NCBI GenBank assembly: GCA_946478975.1
Contig: CAMLEO010000004.1
Location: 5,742 to 69,741, forward strand
Source of the DNA: an uncultured Steroidobacter sp.
GTDB lineage: Bacteria > Pseudomonadota > Gammaproteobacteria > Steroidobacterales > Steroidobacteraceae
Length of the DNA: 64,000 nucleotides
Direction of reading: 5' to 3'
Each line of letters begins with the position of its first letter. Positions within the stretch are counted from its first letter, which is position 1. A program made the translations under genes and the position numbers. Of this stretch, positions 8,752 to 18,285 are shown piece by piece. The notes beneath the pieces were generated by a model. That model was not told where the DNA came from, made no database searches, and saw only the letters and a program-made list of their open reading frames with translations.

Positions 8752-9558
8752 TCATGCCGGATGCGTCCGGACCATCATGCCGGCGATCTCCTTCAGCAGC
8801 TTGGTCGCCACCAGCGCGGTCATGTTGGAAAGATCACAACGCGGGTTGTACTCGACGATGTCGGCGCCGACGATGGGCTGCTCGATGCTCTGGATCCAAT
8901 CGATCACCTGCCGGGTCGACAAGCCACCGGGCTCTCGATGCGACACGCCGGGCGCGAACGCGGGATCGAGGCCGTCGATGTCCATGGAAATATAAACCGG
9001 CGTCGCGATGTCGAGCCGGCGCAGGTCGCGGCACTGCGCAGCCTCGATGACTTCGACGCCGAAGCGCTTGGCTTGCGCACGATGCTCGTCGTTGTTGGTG
9101 CGAATGCCGACTTGAATCAGCCGGTCGGTGAGCCCCTCTTCCATGATTCGAGCGAACGGTGAGGCGTGCGAGCGCGGGTTGCCTTGATACGCGTCGTAGA
9201 TGTCGCAGTGAGCATCGATGTGCAGGATCGTGAGCTTGGGATGTCGAGGGCGCACGCCACGCAGGATCGGATAGGTGATCGCATGATCGCCGCCCAAACA
9301 AATCAGCGGTTGTCCGGCGCTCATCACACGCGCCACTTCACGCTCGATGAGCATCCAGGGATCGACAGTGCCATCGAATATCAGGTCGCCGTGATCGACC
9401 AGGCGACCCGCTGCGCCGAGATCGACGCCGGTCTCGGTCCACATGCTGTATGCGTCCGAGATCAATTCACGGCGAATCAGCGGCGGCGCTTCGGCCGGAC
9501 CGCGGATGTATGAAGAATTCTCGTCGTGAGGAACACCCAGCAAAGCTATTTGGACCAT
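8752..9558 (-). CDS. Ureohydrolase (agmatinase/arginase family)
   Basis: 268 residues of the ureohydrolase superfamily, binuclear Mn enzymes that split urea from guanidino substrates. The three metal-binding signatures are present: GGDH (residues 89-92), DAHCD (115-119) and SMDIDGLDP (191-199), which supply the His/Asp ligands. The N-terminus IALLGVPHDENSSYIRGPAEAPPLIR is like agmatinases rather than classical arginases, but the substrate (agmatine, guanidinobutyrate, arginine or other) cannot be fixed from sequence. The Met at 9558 is preferred over one 10 codons upstream because the family core starts here. The esterase gene lies upstream on the same strand, 36 bp away, so they may share a transcript. 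Confidence 0.9.
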   Translation of the reverse strand: MVQIALLGVPHDENSSYIRGPAEAPPLIRRELISDAYSMWTETGVDLGAAGRLVDHGDLIFDGTVDPWMLIEREVARVMSAGQPLICLGGDHAITYPILRGVRPRHPKLTILHIDAHCDIYDAYQGNPRSHASPFARIMEEGLTDRLIQVGIRTNNDEHRAQAKRFGVEVIEAAQCRDLRRLDIATPVYISMDIDGLDPAFAPGVSHREPGGLSTRQVIDWIQSIEQPIVGADIVEYNPRCDLSNMTALVATKLLKEIAGMMVRTHPA

Positions 9559-9594
9559 CGTCGGCCTCCCGCCGTCATCGGCAAGCATGGTGGG

Positions 9595-10440
9595 TCATTG
9601 CGACTGCGGCTGCAACGTCCGCTTGATGAACTCGGGAAGCAGGATCAGCCCGCCCTGCTCGACCCTGTTGTGATCGAGCCCCGACATTTCGTGATACTCG
9701 ATCGCGTTGTCGCCGAGACTGCGCAGCGTCGCTTCCATCAGCTGATTCTCCTCGGCGCGCGCCGCCATATCGAGCTTGCGATCGCCAGTGATCAGGCAGA
9801 TCGGCGGCAGATCTTTGGTCACGTGATCGAACGGCGCGTACTCGTCGATGACCGGGTGCAGGCGTTCGCCCTTATCGCCGCGCAATTTTCGGATCGTCGC
9901 ATGTGTGGTCATCTGGCCGCTGATCGCCAGCACGCCGGCCAGCTGCCGATTCGACAGCCCTTGGGCTGCGAGCCACTTTGGATCCATGGCAAGCATCGTG
10001 ACCAGATAGGCGCCGGCGGAATGCCCCGCAATGAACACTTTCTTGGGATCGCCGCCGTAACGTTCGACGTTTTTCAGCGTCCACGCGACCGCCGCTGCGC
10101 TGTCTTCGATGAATGCTGGCGTTTGAGCTTTCGGCGCGAGCCGATAATTCACGGCAACGACTGCGATGCCTCGCTCTTTGAGCAATTCCGGAACGTAACG
10201 CTGACCCTCGGTGAGACCGCCGCCGTGAAACCACACCACGGTCGCGAACCCTTTGCTGCCCTTTGGATAATAAACATCGAGCTTGCAGCGCTCTTTCTGA
10301 TACTCGTCGTGAGCATCGGCGTAGTAGCTGATGTTGTTCTCGGTCGCGTATTCGAGCTTCGCGGCCGCCGGTTCGGCGTGTATCGCGAAGCTGCTCACGA
10401 GGCTCATCACCATTACGATGAAGCCGAGTCGAAAACTCAT
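9595..10440 (-). CDS. Secreted alpha/beta-hydrolase (esterase/lipase-like)
   Basis: 281 residues with a signal peptide (MSFRLGFIVMVMSLVSSFAIHA). The mature enzyme has the oxyanion-hole motif FHGGGL (72-75 HGGG), the nucleophile elbow GHSAG with Ser141, an Asp region ITGDRKLD and a catalytic His in SGLDHNRV, typical of the hormone-sensitive-lipase/BD-FAE-like carboxylesterases. These act in the periplasm or outside the cell on acetyl or feruloyl esters, which would suit the plant-polysaccharide genes around it; the substrate itself is not evident. It is divergent from the GH2 gene across 114 bp. Confidence 0.88.
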   Translation of the reverse strand: MSFRLGFIVMVMSLVSSFAIHAEPAAAKLEYATENNISYYADAHDEYQKERCKLDVYYPKGSKGFATVVWFHGGGLTEGQRYVPELLKERGIAVVAVNYRLAPKAQTPAFIEDSAAAVAWTLKNVERYGGDPKKVFIAGHSAGAYLVTMLAMDPKWLAAQGLSNRQLAGVLAISGQMTTHATIRKLRGDKGERLHPVIDEYAPFDHVTKDLPPICLITGDRKLDMAARAEENQLMEATLRSLGDNAIEYHEMSGLDHNRVEQGGLILLPEFIKRTLQPQSQ

Positions 10441-10554
10441 GCGCTGCTCCTGCTTGCTGGCGTTTTTCCCCGCGCGAGTATGCCATCGCCGCGATTTAGA
10501 CGTTGGCGCATTTGTCTGAGATAATGCCTGGGCTTGGTTTCCAGGGATTCGTCA

Positions 10555-13260
10555 ATGCGAAATGTCTTCCGTCGGCTGCGCAGCCTGCGTGAGTGGATGG
10601 TTTTTGCCCTATTGATCGCGGCGCCTGCCGCGCTGGACGCGCAAACGACTGCGCCGGGCGAGCGAATATTGATCAATGAAGGCTGGCGCTTTCAGATGGG
10701 CGACCCGCCGGATGCCAAGGCGCCGCTGTTCTACGACGTGCGGCCGGAAGTCATCATCACGGAAGACGGCAAGCCTGCGGACGCCCCTCCCGATGAGGCT
10801 GCGAAACTGGCAGCGTCGAAGCTGCGAGTGCTGAAGCCGTGGATTCTTCCTTCCGGCAACGCCTTCATCAAAGATCCCTCGCGGCGATACAAACGTCCGG
10901 ACGGCGATCCGGGCAGCGATGTTTCCTACCTGCAAGCTCGCTTCGACGACAGCAGCTGGCGCCCCGTGACCTTGCCGCACGATTGGGCGATTACCGGTCC
11001 GTTCATCGCGGACGGTCCTTACGGCGGCATGGGCCGGCTGCCGAGCTGGGGCATCGGTTGGTATCGCAAGCAGCTGCAGATTCCCGCCAGCGACCGCGGC
11101 CGCTCGATCTTTTTAGATATCGACGGTGCGATGGCATACGCAGCGGTGTGGCTCAACGGCAAGCTGGTCGGCGGCTGGCCGTACGGCTACAACTCGTTCC
11201 GTCTCGATCTCACACCGTATGTGATTCCCGGCGGCGTCAATCAACTTGCCATTCGGCTCGACAATCCGCCGCATTCGGCGCGCTGGTATCCCGGCGGTGG
11301 CTTGTATCGCAACGTGTGGCTCACCAAGACCAACAGAATTCACGTCAGCCACTGGGGCACGCAAGCAACGACGCCCCAAGTCTCCAAAGCGTCGGCGACC
11401 GTCGAGCTCGCAGTATCGATCGACAACGACTCCCAAGCGGCATCGTCAGTGGATGTCACAACCGACATTTACGCGCTCGATGCGATGGGCAAACGGATTG
11501 GCAAAGTCGTCGCGAAGATCAAGCCGGCCAGCGTGCAAGTGGCCGCAGGCAGCAGCGCACGAGTGCAAGGCTCGACGACGATCACCAATCCACGTTTGTG
11601 GGGACCGCGGCCGACGCAAACGCCGAATCGCTACGTCGCCGTGACGACCGTGTCGAGCAAAGGCAAAGCCGTCGATCGTTACGAAACGCGCTTTGGCATT
11701 CGCTCCATCCGTCTCGATCCCAACTCTGGCGTGTACGTCAACGACGAGCACATTCCCATCTACGGCACCAACAACCATCACGATCTCGGCGCTCTCGGCG
11801 CGGCGTTCAACGTGCGAGCCGCCGAACGTCAGCTAGAAATGCTGCAGGAGATGGGCTCGAACGCGCTGCGCATGAGTCACAACCCGCCGGCGCCGGAGCT
11901 GCTGGAACTCGCGGACCGCATGGGCTTCCTGGTGATGGACGAAGTGTTCGATGTGTGGGAGCGCAAGAAGACGCCGCTGGACTTTCATTTGATCTTCCCC
12001 GACTGGCACGAGCAGGATCTGCGCGCGATGCTGCGGCGGGATCGCAATCATCCTTCCATCATCATGTGGAGCGTCGGCAACGAGGTCGGCGAGCAATACA
12101 CCGGCGAAGAAGGCGCGAACATCGCTCGCAAGCTGGTCAACATCGTGCGCGAGGAAGATACAACCCGCCTTGCAACGACCGCGATGAATTGGGCCAAGGC
12201 CGACATGCCCTTGCCAGCCGCCGTCGATGTGATCAGCCTCAATTACCAAGGCTCGGGCATTCGCAGCTTGCCGGGTCAATTCCCCGCGTTCCGCGCTCGC
12301 TTTCCAGGCAAAGTGATTCTCCACAGCGAAAGCGCGTCGGCGCTCAGCAGCCGCGGCGAATATCAGTTCCCGGTTCCCGGCACCACCAGCGGGCCGGTGC
12401 GCCCCGGATCGGGCGGCGATCCGAAGACGCGACAGGTCAGCGCCTATGAATTGTTCGCCGCCGATTTCGGCTCGTCCGCGGACCGCTCGTTCGCATCGCT
12501 GGATCAGAACCCGTACACCGCCGGCGAATTCATCTGGACCGGTTGGGATTATCTGGGCGAGCCGACGCCCTACTACACCTCGCGCAGCTCCTACTCCGGC
12601 ATCATCGATCTCGCGGGCTTCAAGAAGGATCGGTTTTATATCTATCAGGCGCGCTGGCGCCCGGACCTGCCGATGGCGCACCTGCTGCCGCATTGGACCT
12701 GGCCGGGCCGCGAGGGCGAAGTCACGCCGATACATTTGTTCACCTCCGGCGATGAGGCCGAGGTGTTCGTCAACGGCAAGTCACAAGGCCGCAAAAAGAA
12801 AGGTCCGTACGAATATCGCTTCCGTTGGGATTACGTGACGTACGAGCCCGGTGAAGTGCGCGCGGTGACATACAAGGACGGCAAGGAATGGGCAACGGCG
12901 GTGATGCGAACCGCAAATGCGCCGGCCAGGCTGGAGCTCACACCGGATCGAGCGAACATTCGCGGCGACGGCCTGGATCTGTCGTTCGTCACATTGCGCG
13001 TTCTCGATGACAAGGGTGTGCCCGCACCGACAGCGAAGAATCCGATCCGCTTCAGCGTCGACGGCCCTGGCGAAATCGTCGCCACGGACAATGGCGACCC
13101 GACCAGCCTGGTGTCGTTTCAATCGCCCGAGCGCGAGGCGTTCAACGGATTGTGCCTGGTGATCGTGCGGGGCAAGCCCGGCACTTCAGGAAAGATCACG
13201 CTGCGTGCCGAGTCGCCGACGCTGGCAACGGCCAGCGTGGGTCTGAACAGCACGCCCTGA
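10555..13260 (+). CDS. Glycoside hydrolase family 2 (beta-galactosidase-like)
   Basis: 901 residues, with a signal peptide (MVFALLIAAPAALDAQ) pointing to periplasm or surface. Order: sugar-binding jelly-roll (WRPVTLPHDWAITGPF, YRKQLQIP, AAVWLNGKLVGGWPYGYNSF), immunoglobulin-like domain, TIM barrel (GTNNHHDLGALG, RMSHNPPAPELLELADRMGFLVMDE, acid/base Glu510 in SVGNEVGE, nucleophile Glu592 in ILHSESAS), then C-terminal DUF4982/Ig-type domains (EVFVNGKSQGRKK). The first ATG with a nearby AGGGA is at 10555; a TTG lies 7 codons upstream. It likely removes beta-galactosyl side chains from plant polysaccharide, though beta-glucuronidase or mannosidase activity is possible in GH2. The 3' 142 bp overlap the convergent S41 gene. 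Confidence 0.92.
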   Translation: MRNVFRRLRSLREWMVFALLIAAPAALDAQTTAPGERILINEGWRFQMGDPPDAKAPLFYDVRPEVIITEDGKPADAPPDEAAKLAASKLRVLKPWILPSGNAFIKDPSRRYKRPDGDPGSDVSYLQARFDDSSWRPVTLPHDWAITGPFIADGPYGGMGRLPSWGIGWYRKQLQIPASDRGRSIFLDIDGAMAYAAVWLNGKLVGGWPYGYNSFRLDLTPYVIPGGVNQLAIRLDNPPHSARWYPGGGLYRNVWLTKTNRIHVSHWGTQATTPQVSKASATVELAVSIDNDSQAASSVDVTTDIYALDAMGKRIGKVVAKIKPASVQVAAGSSARVQGSTTITNPRLWGPRPTQTPNRYVAVTTVSSKGKAVDRYETRFGIRSIRLDPNSGVYVNDEHIPIYGTNNHHDLGALGAAFNVRAAERQLEMLQEMGSNALRMSHNPPAPELLELADRMGFLVMDEVFDVWERKKTPLDFHLIFPDWHEQDLRAMLRRDRNHPSIIMWSVGNEVGEQYTGEEGANIARKLVNIVREEDTTRLATTAMNWAKADMPLPAAVDVISLNYQGSGIRSLPGQFPAFRARFPGKVILHSESASALSSRGEYQFPVPGTTSGPVRPGSGGDPKTRQVSAYELFAADFGSSADRSFASLDQNPYTAGEFIWTGWDYLGEPTPYYTSRSSYSGIIDLAGFKKDRFYIYQARWRPDLPMAHLLPHWTWPGREGEVTPIHLFTSGDEAEVFVNGKSQGRKKKGPYEYRFRWDYVTYEPGEVRAVTYKDGKEWATAVMRTANAPARLELTPDRANIRGDGLDLSFVTLRVLDDKGVPAPTAKNPIRFSVDGPGEIVATDNGDPTSLVSFQSPEREAFNGLCLVIVRGKPGTSGKITLRAESPTLATASVGLNSTP

Positions 13261-14936
13261 GGAGTGGTACACGGCGGGCTGGGGAGTGGGCAGCCCGCCC
13301 TGCTCGGTAAGTCGAGCTGTTGAGGCGCGTTGAGAATCCGGATCCGAGTCGCCGATCTGGGCGGCTCGTACGGACCGTCGCGAAGAATGCGGTTCTGACG
13401 CATCGGCGACTTCAGCAGCAAGCCATCTGGCATTTCGCCGCGCGCACTCTTCAATTGCACATCCGGCGCAAACGCGGTGGCGGCAGGACACGTCTGATTG
13501 TTACTTGCACGGTACGCCAGCGCCGCTTTGAGCCGAGCCTCATTGGGATCGCCCAAGGCCAGCGAGAAGTCATCCGCGACGGCACAACCGTTCAACCGAG
13601 CCGTGCTGGTATTGGTCGAGTTGGTCGGCGTGAAGCCATCGGCGTAGTCGCCGAAACCCGCCGCGTTCAATCCCTGGAACTGGATCGAAAAGTACGTCGT
13701 GCCGCAGTTGTTCTGGGGATAGAAACCATACGGCTTGCCGCACGTGGTCGAGCCGATCTGATAAACATCCACACCGACGCCGCGCAGGCTGTTGATGATG
13801 GATTCGCTGGCCGAGCACGTGTTGCCGCCGGTGATCACATAAACGCGGTTCAAATTGAGCGTCGGCAACGCGGTTCCGCGAGCGACATTGAAGCCCTGCG
13901 CCGTCGTATGAAAATCCGTCGGCGTCAGCGGCTGCCCGGTAATGGGATTGGTGCTCGGATTCTTGTCGTTGAACACCAGGCGCTCGAACACCTGGCCGCT
14001 GGTGCGTGCGCTGCCGGCAATCATGTAGGCCAGCTCGCTCGCGATGTCCAGGTAACCGCCGCCGTTGTAACGCAGGTCGAGCACCAGGTCCTGCACGTTC
14101 GCTGCGCGCAGCTGATTGATCGAATCGATCAGCGCCGACTCCGCGGTCGCGATGTGATCGTGGAAGACCAGGTAACCGACGCGAGCGCCGGTCGGATCGA
14201 GCACCGTCGTCAACGGCACCGGATCGTGCGTGACTGCGATCGGCGTCATGGTCACATCGCGGACCGTGCCGTTCAGCTCACGAATTCGAAACGTATGTGC
14301 CGTGCCTTGCGTATCGGGAAACAACGCGGCGTTGATCGTATCCACCGCCGTTTGCGTGTTGGCGTTGACGATGTCCACGCCATCGGCCATCACCACCTCT
14401 TCGCCTCGCGACAGATTCGCAGACGCCGCCGTCGACGGCGTGTTGGGCTCGACGTATGCGATCTTGATCTGGCGCGGCGGCCGGCTGGCAAGAACCACCC
14501 ATTGCGCGCCATAGCCGAGTTCGATGCCCGACCGCGACAGGTTCTCCCAAACATCGGTGGGATACGTAAAATGAAACTGATCCTTGGCGCGACCGGAGGC
14601 CGTCGTCAGCGGCGTTTTCAACACGTCGCTGAAATAGGAAGCGGTCGTGAACCCGGTGGGGTCGCGGTCCGGAACGTCGCGATACCAGAGATACAGCTCG
14701 TTGGTCCACGAGCGTAGAAACATATTTTCAGTGAACGCACTTCCGGTGCGGTCGCTGGTGCCGGCGCGAGGTGACGCGCACTGGTTGGCGAACGTCGACG
14801 AGGCAGCATACAGACCTGCGGTATAGCCGCTGTTGCCGCTCGGTGGGCTGTTCGGCATACCGCCGCCACCCCCGCCGCCGCAGCCCGCAAGCACACTCAA
14901 TGCGACTGCCACCAATGCTCGCGTCGCGAACGCCAT
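13119..14936 (-). CDS. S41-family peptidase lipoprotein (C-terminal processing protease-like)
   Basis: 605 residues. The N-terminus is a lipoprotein signal with lipobox LAGC (Cys19) followed by a run of glycines. A PDZ-like region (IAYVEPNTPSTAASANLSRGEEVVMADGVDI) precedes the S41 catalytic core: VGYLVFHDHI, DLVLDLRYNGGGYLDIASELAYMIAG, and ITGGNTCSASESIINSLRG, which holds the nucleophilic Ser region, then GKPYGFYP. The family cleaves proteins from their C-terminus in the envelope; the substrate here is unknown. The last 40-50 residues lie antisense to the end of the GH2 gene (142-bp overlap) and look like low-complexity tail, so the original stop may have been lost. Confidence 0.88.
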   Translation of the reverse strand: MAFATRALVAVALSVLAGCGGGGGGGMPNSPPSGNSGYTAGLYAASSTFANQCASPRAGTSDRTGSAFTENMFLRSWTNELYLWYRDVPDRDPTGFTTASYFSDVLKTPLTTASGRAKDQFHFTYPTDVWENLSRSGIELGYGAQWVVLASRPPRQIKIAYVEPNTPSTAASANLSRGEEVVMADGVDIVNANTQTAVDTINAALFPDTQGTAHTFRIRELNGTVRDVTMTPIAVTHDPVPLTTVLDPTGARVGYLVFHDHIATAESALIDSINQLRAANVQDLVLDLRYNGGGYLDIASELAYMIAGSARTSGQVFERLVFNDKNPSTNPITGQPLTPTDFHTTAQGFNVARGTALPTLNLNRVYVITGGNTCSASESIINSLRGVGVDVYQIGSTTCGKPYGFYPQNNCGTTYFSIQFQGLNAAGFGDYADGFTPTNSTNTSTARLNGCAVADDFSLALGDPNEARLKAALAYRASNNQTCPAATAFAPDVQLKSARGEMPDGLLLKSPMRQNRILRDGPYEPPRSATRIRILNAPQQLDLPSRAGCPLPSPPCTTPQGVLFRPTLAVASVGDSARSVIFPEVPGLPRTITRHNPLNASRSGD

Positions 14937-15056
14937 GAAAAGAAATCTCCCTGTTCGAACTGATTTCGGTTGTACTACGTTACAAACACACGACGCAACC
15001 GAGCGCTGCGCGAGTCAGCTGGCGTTCAGCCTCAGGTCGCAAAAAACAGGAACCTC

Positions 15057-15587
15057 ATGATCATTGTCCCCGCCGCTCGCAGCGACCTCGACGACATTCT
15101 GACCTTGGTCAACGCCGCCTACCGCGGCATCGGCGCCAAAGCCGGCTGGACCAGTGAGAATGGAATCGTCAGCGGCACGCGAGTGGATGCAAACAGCATC
15201 GAATCCTTACTCGCACAACAGGGCACCGCGATCCTGCTGCTGCGGCGAGAGGCCGGCGCGCGACCGGTCGGCTGCATCGTCGTGAGATTGGATGAAGATG
15301 CAACGTGCGAGCTGTCGATGTTTGCGATTCACCCCGACGAGCAAGCCGGCGGTCTCGGCAGAACCTTGCTCACGGCGGCTGAAACATATGCCTATCGCCA
15401 TGGCGCGCGTCTCGCTGAGCTGACGGTAGTTCACGTGCGCGACACGCTGATCGCCTGGTACGAGCGTCAGGGCTATCGACGTACGGGCGCGACCAAGGCG
15501 TTCCCTTATCACGACCCGAGTCTCGGCCAACCGCTGCGCGACGATCTGCACTTCGTGGTGCTGACGAAAACGCTGAGTGCGGCTTAG
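15057..15587 (+). CDS. GNAT-family N-acetyltransferase
   Basis: 176 residues. The GNAT fold is visible: N-terminal strand/helix MIIVPAARSDLDDILTLVNAAYRG, central strand CELSMFAIHPDEQAGGLGRTLLTAAETYAYRHGA, which contains the acetyl-CoA pyrophosphate loop (Q-x-x-G-x-G/A type, here EQAGGLGRTLL), and C-terminal LTVVHVRDTLIAWYERQGYRRTGATKAFPY. The ATG at 15057 has AGGA nearby and matches the family start. The acceptor (amino acid, peptide or small amine) cannot be told. It is divergent from the S41 gene. Confidence 0.9.
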   Translation: MIIVPAARSDLDDILTLVNAAYRGIGAKAGWTSENGIVSGTRVDANSIESLLAQQGTAILLLRREAGARPVGCIVVRLDEDATCELSMFAIHPDEQAGGLGRTLLTAAETYAYRHGARLAELTVVHVRDTLIAWYERQGYRRTGATKAFPYHDPSLGQPLRDDLHFVVLTKTLSAA

Positions 15588-15652
15588 GCCGACACGGCGC
15601 TCGGGCAGTCCCGTAGGGGCTGCCGGTAACTATCGAGGATGGAAGGAGATTT

Positions 15653-15728
15653 TGGAGCGGGAAACGAGGCTCGAACTCGCGACCTCAACCTTGGCAAGGT
15701 TGCGCTCTACCAACTGAGCTATTCCCGC
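15653..15728 (-). tRNA. tRNA-Gly (GCC)
   Basis: The minus strand gives a 76-nt cloverleaf: acceptor GCGGGAA/TTCCCGC, D-arm AGCTCAGTTGGTAGAGC, anticodon stem-loop CAACCTTGCCAAGGTTG with anticodon GCC, T-arm CGAGTTCGAGCCTCG and encoded CCA. It lies directly downstream of pgsA, the same position as glyW in E. coli, so uvrC-pgsA-tRNA-Gly is conserved gene order and co-transcription is likely. Confidence 0.97.
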
Positions 15729-15815
15729 TTCGGATCCGGCGTGACCCGCCGGAAGAGCGCGCTATTGTAGGGTGGGACTCAAAACTGTCAAGGCAGTTTG
15801 TGCACTCTGTGACGG

Positions 15816-16412
15816 CTAACGTGAAGTCGAGCGCATCAGGTCGGGCCAGGCTGCCCGCAGATACACGATCATCGACCACAAAGTCAGCGCCGCCGCGGCG
15901 ACCAGGCAGTAAAAGCCCAGCTCGAACGCCGGAATGAACCACACGTCCTCGCGGAACAGCAGCATCGACAGGCCGGTCATCTGGAAGATCGTCTTGATCT
16001 TGCCGATGGACGAGACCGCCACCTTGGCCCTCGCCCCCACTTCCGCCATCCATTCGCGCAGCGCGGAGATGGTGATCTCGCGGCCGACGATCACCGCCGC
16101 GGCCAGTGTGATCGCGACATGCGGATCGAACACGAACATCTTCAACGACGGCGGGTCGTAGCTCACCAGCAGGATCAGCGCCACCGCGACCATCAGCTTG
16201 TCCGCGACCGGATCGAGAAATGCGCCGAGCGCCGAGGTCTGGCCGAGCTTGCGCGCCAGGTAACCGTCGAGCGAATCGGTGATGGCGGCAAGGATGAAGA
16301 CCCACGCCGTCGCCGCCTTGGCCCACGGCTCCGGCATGTAGAAAAGGACGACGACCAGCGGAATCATGATGATCCGCGCCAGCGTCAGGATATTCGCGAT
16401 GGGAAAAGTCAC
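15816..16412 (-). CDS. pgsA: CDP-diacylglycerol--glycerol-3-phosphate 3-phosphatidyltransferase
   Basis: About 198 residues, an inner-membrane enzyme making phosphatidylglycerol phosphate. It carries the CDP-alcohol phosphotransferase signature DG-x2-AR-x8-G-x3-D-x3-D in DSLDGYLARKLGQTSALGAFLDPVADK, then GREITISALREWMAEVG and LTLWSMIVYLRAAWPDL, matching E. coli PgsA throughout. The GTG at 16412 gives VTFPIANILTLARI, which aligns with the E. coli N-terminus; an ATG at 16460 would add 16 residues and overlap the end of uvrC by 26 bp. Neither start has a strong ribosome site, so translation may depend on coupling with uvrC. Confidence 0.95.
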   Translation of the reverse strand: MTFPIANILTLARIIMIPLVVVLFYMPEPWAKAATAWVFILAAITDSLDGYLARKLGQTSALGAFLDPVADKLMVAVALILLVSYDPPSLKMFVFDPHVAITLAAAVIVGREITISALREWMAEVGARAKVAVSSIGKIKTIFQMTGLSMLLFREDVWFIPAFELGFYCLVAAAALTLWSMIVYLRAAWPDLMRSTSR

Positions 16413-16434
16413 CGGCGCAAATTGTACGGGCTTT

Positions 16435-18255
16435 TCAACCGTTCGCGTGTAATGTGTCATAGATCGATTGGGCCAGCTTGCGACTGATGCCGTGGACCTT
16501 GGCAAGGTCGTCCACACCGGCTCGGCTCACCCCTTGAAGACCCCCGAACTGCCTCAGCAGTTCCCGCCGTTTGCGCGGCCCGAGCCCGGGAACGGTCTCC
16601 AGCACCGATTGCGTGCGCGCTTTGGCGCGACGGGCACGATGTCCGGTGATTGCGAATCGATGCGCCTCGTCACGGACGCGTTGTATCAAATGTAACGCCG
16701 GCGAGTCCGGCGGCAGTATCGTGGGCAACTCGTGCCCGGGCAGGAACAGTCGCTCTTGACCCGGCCGCCGGTCCGCACCTTTGGCGACGCCGACCAGGGT
16801 CACACCTTCGATCTCCATGCCGTTGAGCACTTCGATCGCCTGTGCCAGCTGCCCCGGGCCGCCGTCGATGAGCAGCACGTCCGGCATCGGCGCTTCACCT
16901 TTCTTGATCCTGGCGTAGCGGCGGGACAGCGCCTGTCGCATCGCCCCGTAGTCGTCGCCGGGCGCGAGCCCATCGATGTTGAAACGACGATAGTCGCTCT
17001 TCAGCGGACCTTCGGCGCCAAACACGACGCACGACGCGACGGTGCGTTCGCCCATGGTGTGACTGATGTCGAAACACTCGATGCGTCCGGGAGGATTCGG
17101 CAGCCCGAACACTTCCTGCATGGCTTGCAGCTGCTCGACGCTCGTCGCCTCCGTGGCTCGACGCATCTTCACGCCGAGCTCCGCGTTGGTCCGCGCCATC
17201 TCCAGCCATCGGGCGCGCACGCCTCGAACGTTGGGGCGAATACGCACCGTGCGTTCCATGCGCTCGCTCAGCGCCTGCTCCAATGTATCGGCGTCTTCGA
17301 TTTGTTCGTTGATCAGAATCTCGCCGGGCGCCTCGCGGCCGAGGTAGTACTGCGCCAGGAAGCCGGACAACAACTCCCCTGCTTCGGCGATGCCCGGACG
17401 CGGAAAGAAATTGCTGCTGCCCAGATTGCGGCCGCCACGCACGAACACGATCGACACGCAGTGATCGCTGCCATGGGACACGAGCGCCACCGCATCGATG
17501 TCTTCGGTCGCGTTGCGCGTCACCGATTGCGTGGAGTGAATGGCCTTGATGCCATTGATCTGATCGCGCAGACGGGCCGCCCGCTCGAATTCGAGCTCCT
17601 GCGACGCCTGCTCCATGCGTTGCGCCAGGTCGTCGATCAGCTCGGCGCCCTTGCCTTCCAGCACCTTGATCGCATCGTTCACATCCTGCCGATATTCCTC
17701 GGGCGAGATCAGCCGCACGCACGGCCCCGAACAGCGCTTGATCTGATGCTGCAGGCACGGGCGCGAGCGATTGGCGAAAAACGAATCGCTGCACGGACGC
17801 AGCAGGAACAGCTTCTGTAGCAGCAGAATCGTTTCACGCGTCGCGCGTGCGTTCGGATACGGACCGAAAAAACGCCCCGGCAGCTTGCGGCTGCCGCGAT
17901 AGAAACTGATGCGCGGATATTCGTCTTCGGTCGTGACGTAGAGATACGGAAAGCTCTTGTCGTCACGCAGAGTGACGTTGTAACGCGGCCGGTGCCGCTT
18001 GATCAGGTTGTATTCGAGCAGCAGCGCTTCGGTTTCCGACGCCGTCACCGTCACTTCGACATTGGCGACCTGCGAGACCATCGCCATGGTCTTGGCCGCC
18101 TGCGCCTTGCCGACAAAATAACTCGTGAGCCGGTTCTTGAGATTGCGCGCCTTGCCGACGTACAGCACCTCGCCGTCGGCGCCGATCATGCGATACACGC
18201 CCGGGCGCTGGCTGACGTTGGCCAGGAACAGTTTGGAATCGAACGCTGCGCTCAT
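16435..18255 (-). CDS. uvrC: Excinuclease ABC subunit C
   Basis: 606 residues, the usual UvrC length. Domains: GIY-YIG nuclease at the N-terminus (RPGVYRMIGADGEVLYVGKARNLKNRLTSYF), a cysteine-containing linker (RPCLQHQIKRCSGPCV), a UVR motif (LEFERAARLRDQINGIKAI), the RNase H-like 5' nuclease domain (RIECFDISHTMGERTVASCVVF, LLIDGGPGQLAQA), and tandem helix-hairpin-helix motifs at the end (LETVPGLGPRKRRELLRQFGGLQGV). It makes the dual incisions in nucleotide excision repair with UvrAB. It lies between the uracil-DNA glycosylase gene and pgsA, all on the same strand. Confidence 0.98.
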   Translation of the reverse strand: MSAAFDSKLFLANVSQRPGVYRMIGADGEVLYVGKARNLKNRLTSYFVGKAQAAKTMAMVSQVANVEVTVTASETEALLLEYNLIKRHRPRYNVTLRDDKSFPYLYVTTEDEYPRISFYRGSRKLPGRFFGPYPNARATRETILLLQKLFLLRPCSDSFFANRSRPCLQHQIKRCSGPCVRLISPEEYRQDVNDAIKVLEGKGAELIDDLAQRMEQASQELEFERAARLRDQINGIKAIHSTQSVTRNATEDIDAVALVSHGSDHCVSIVFVRGGRNLGSSNFFPRPGIAEAGELLSGFLAQYYLGREAPGEILINEQIEDADTLEQALSERMERTVRIRPNVRGVRARWLEMARTNAELGVKMRRATEATSVEQLQAMQEVFGLPNPPGRIECFDISHTMGERTVASCVVFGAEGPLKSDYRRFNIDGLAPGDDYGAMRQALSRRYARIKKGEAPMPDVLLIDGGPGQLAQAIEVLNGMEIEGVTLVGVAKGADRRPGQERLFLPGHELPTILPPDSPALHLIQRVRDEAHRFAITGHRARRAKARTQSVLETVPGLGPRKRRELLRQFGGLQGVSRAGVDDLAKVHGISRKLAQSIYDTLHANG

Positions 18256-18285
18256 CTGAAGCTCGAAGTTTAACAGTCGTCCCTG

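Noticed and set aside
13320..14717. 465-codon plus-strand frame over the S41 gene
   Set aside because: Same reason: antisense to a recognised protease, with no family resemblance.
15604..15624. GGCAGTCCC-GTA-GGGGCTGCC hairpin after the GNAT gene as a terminator
   Set aside because: A good stem but no T-tract on either strand; left out as a terminator.
16732..17820. 362-codon plus-strand frame over uvrC
   Set aside because: Antisense shadow of uvrC.
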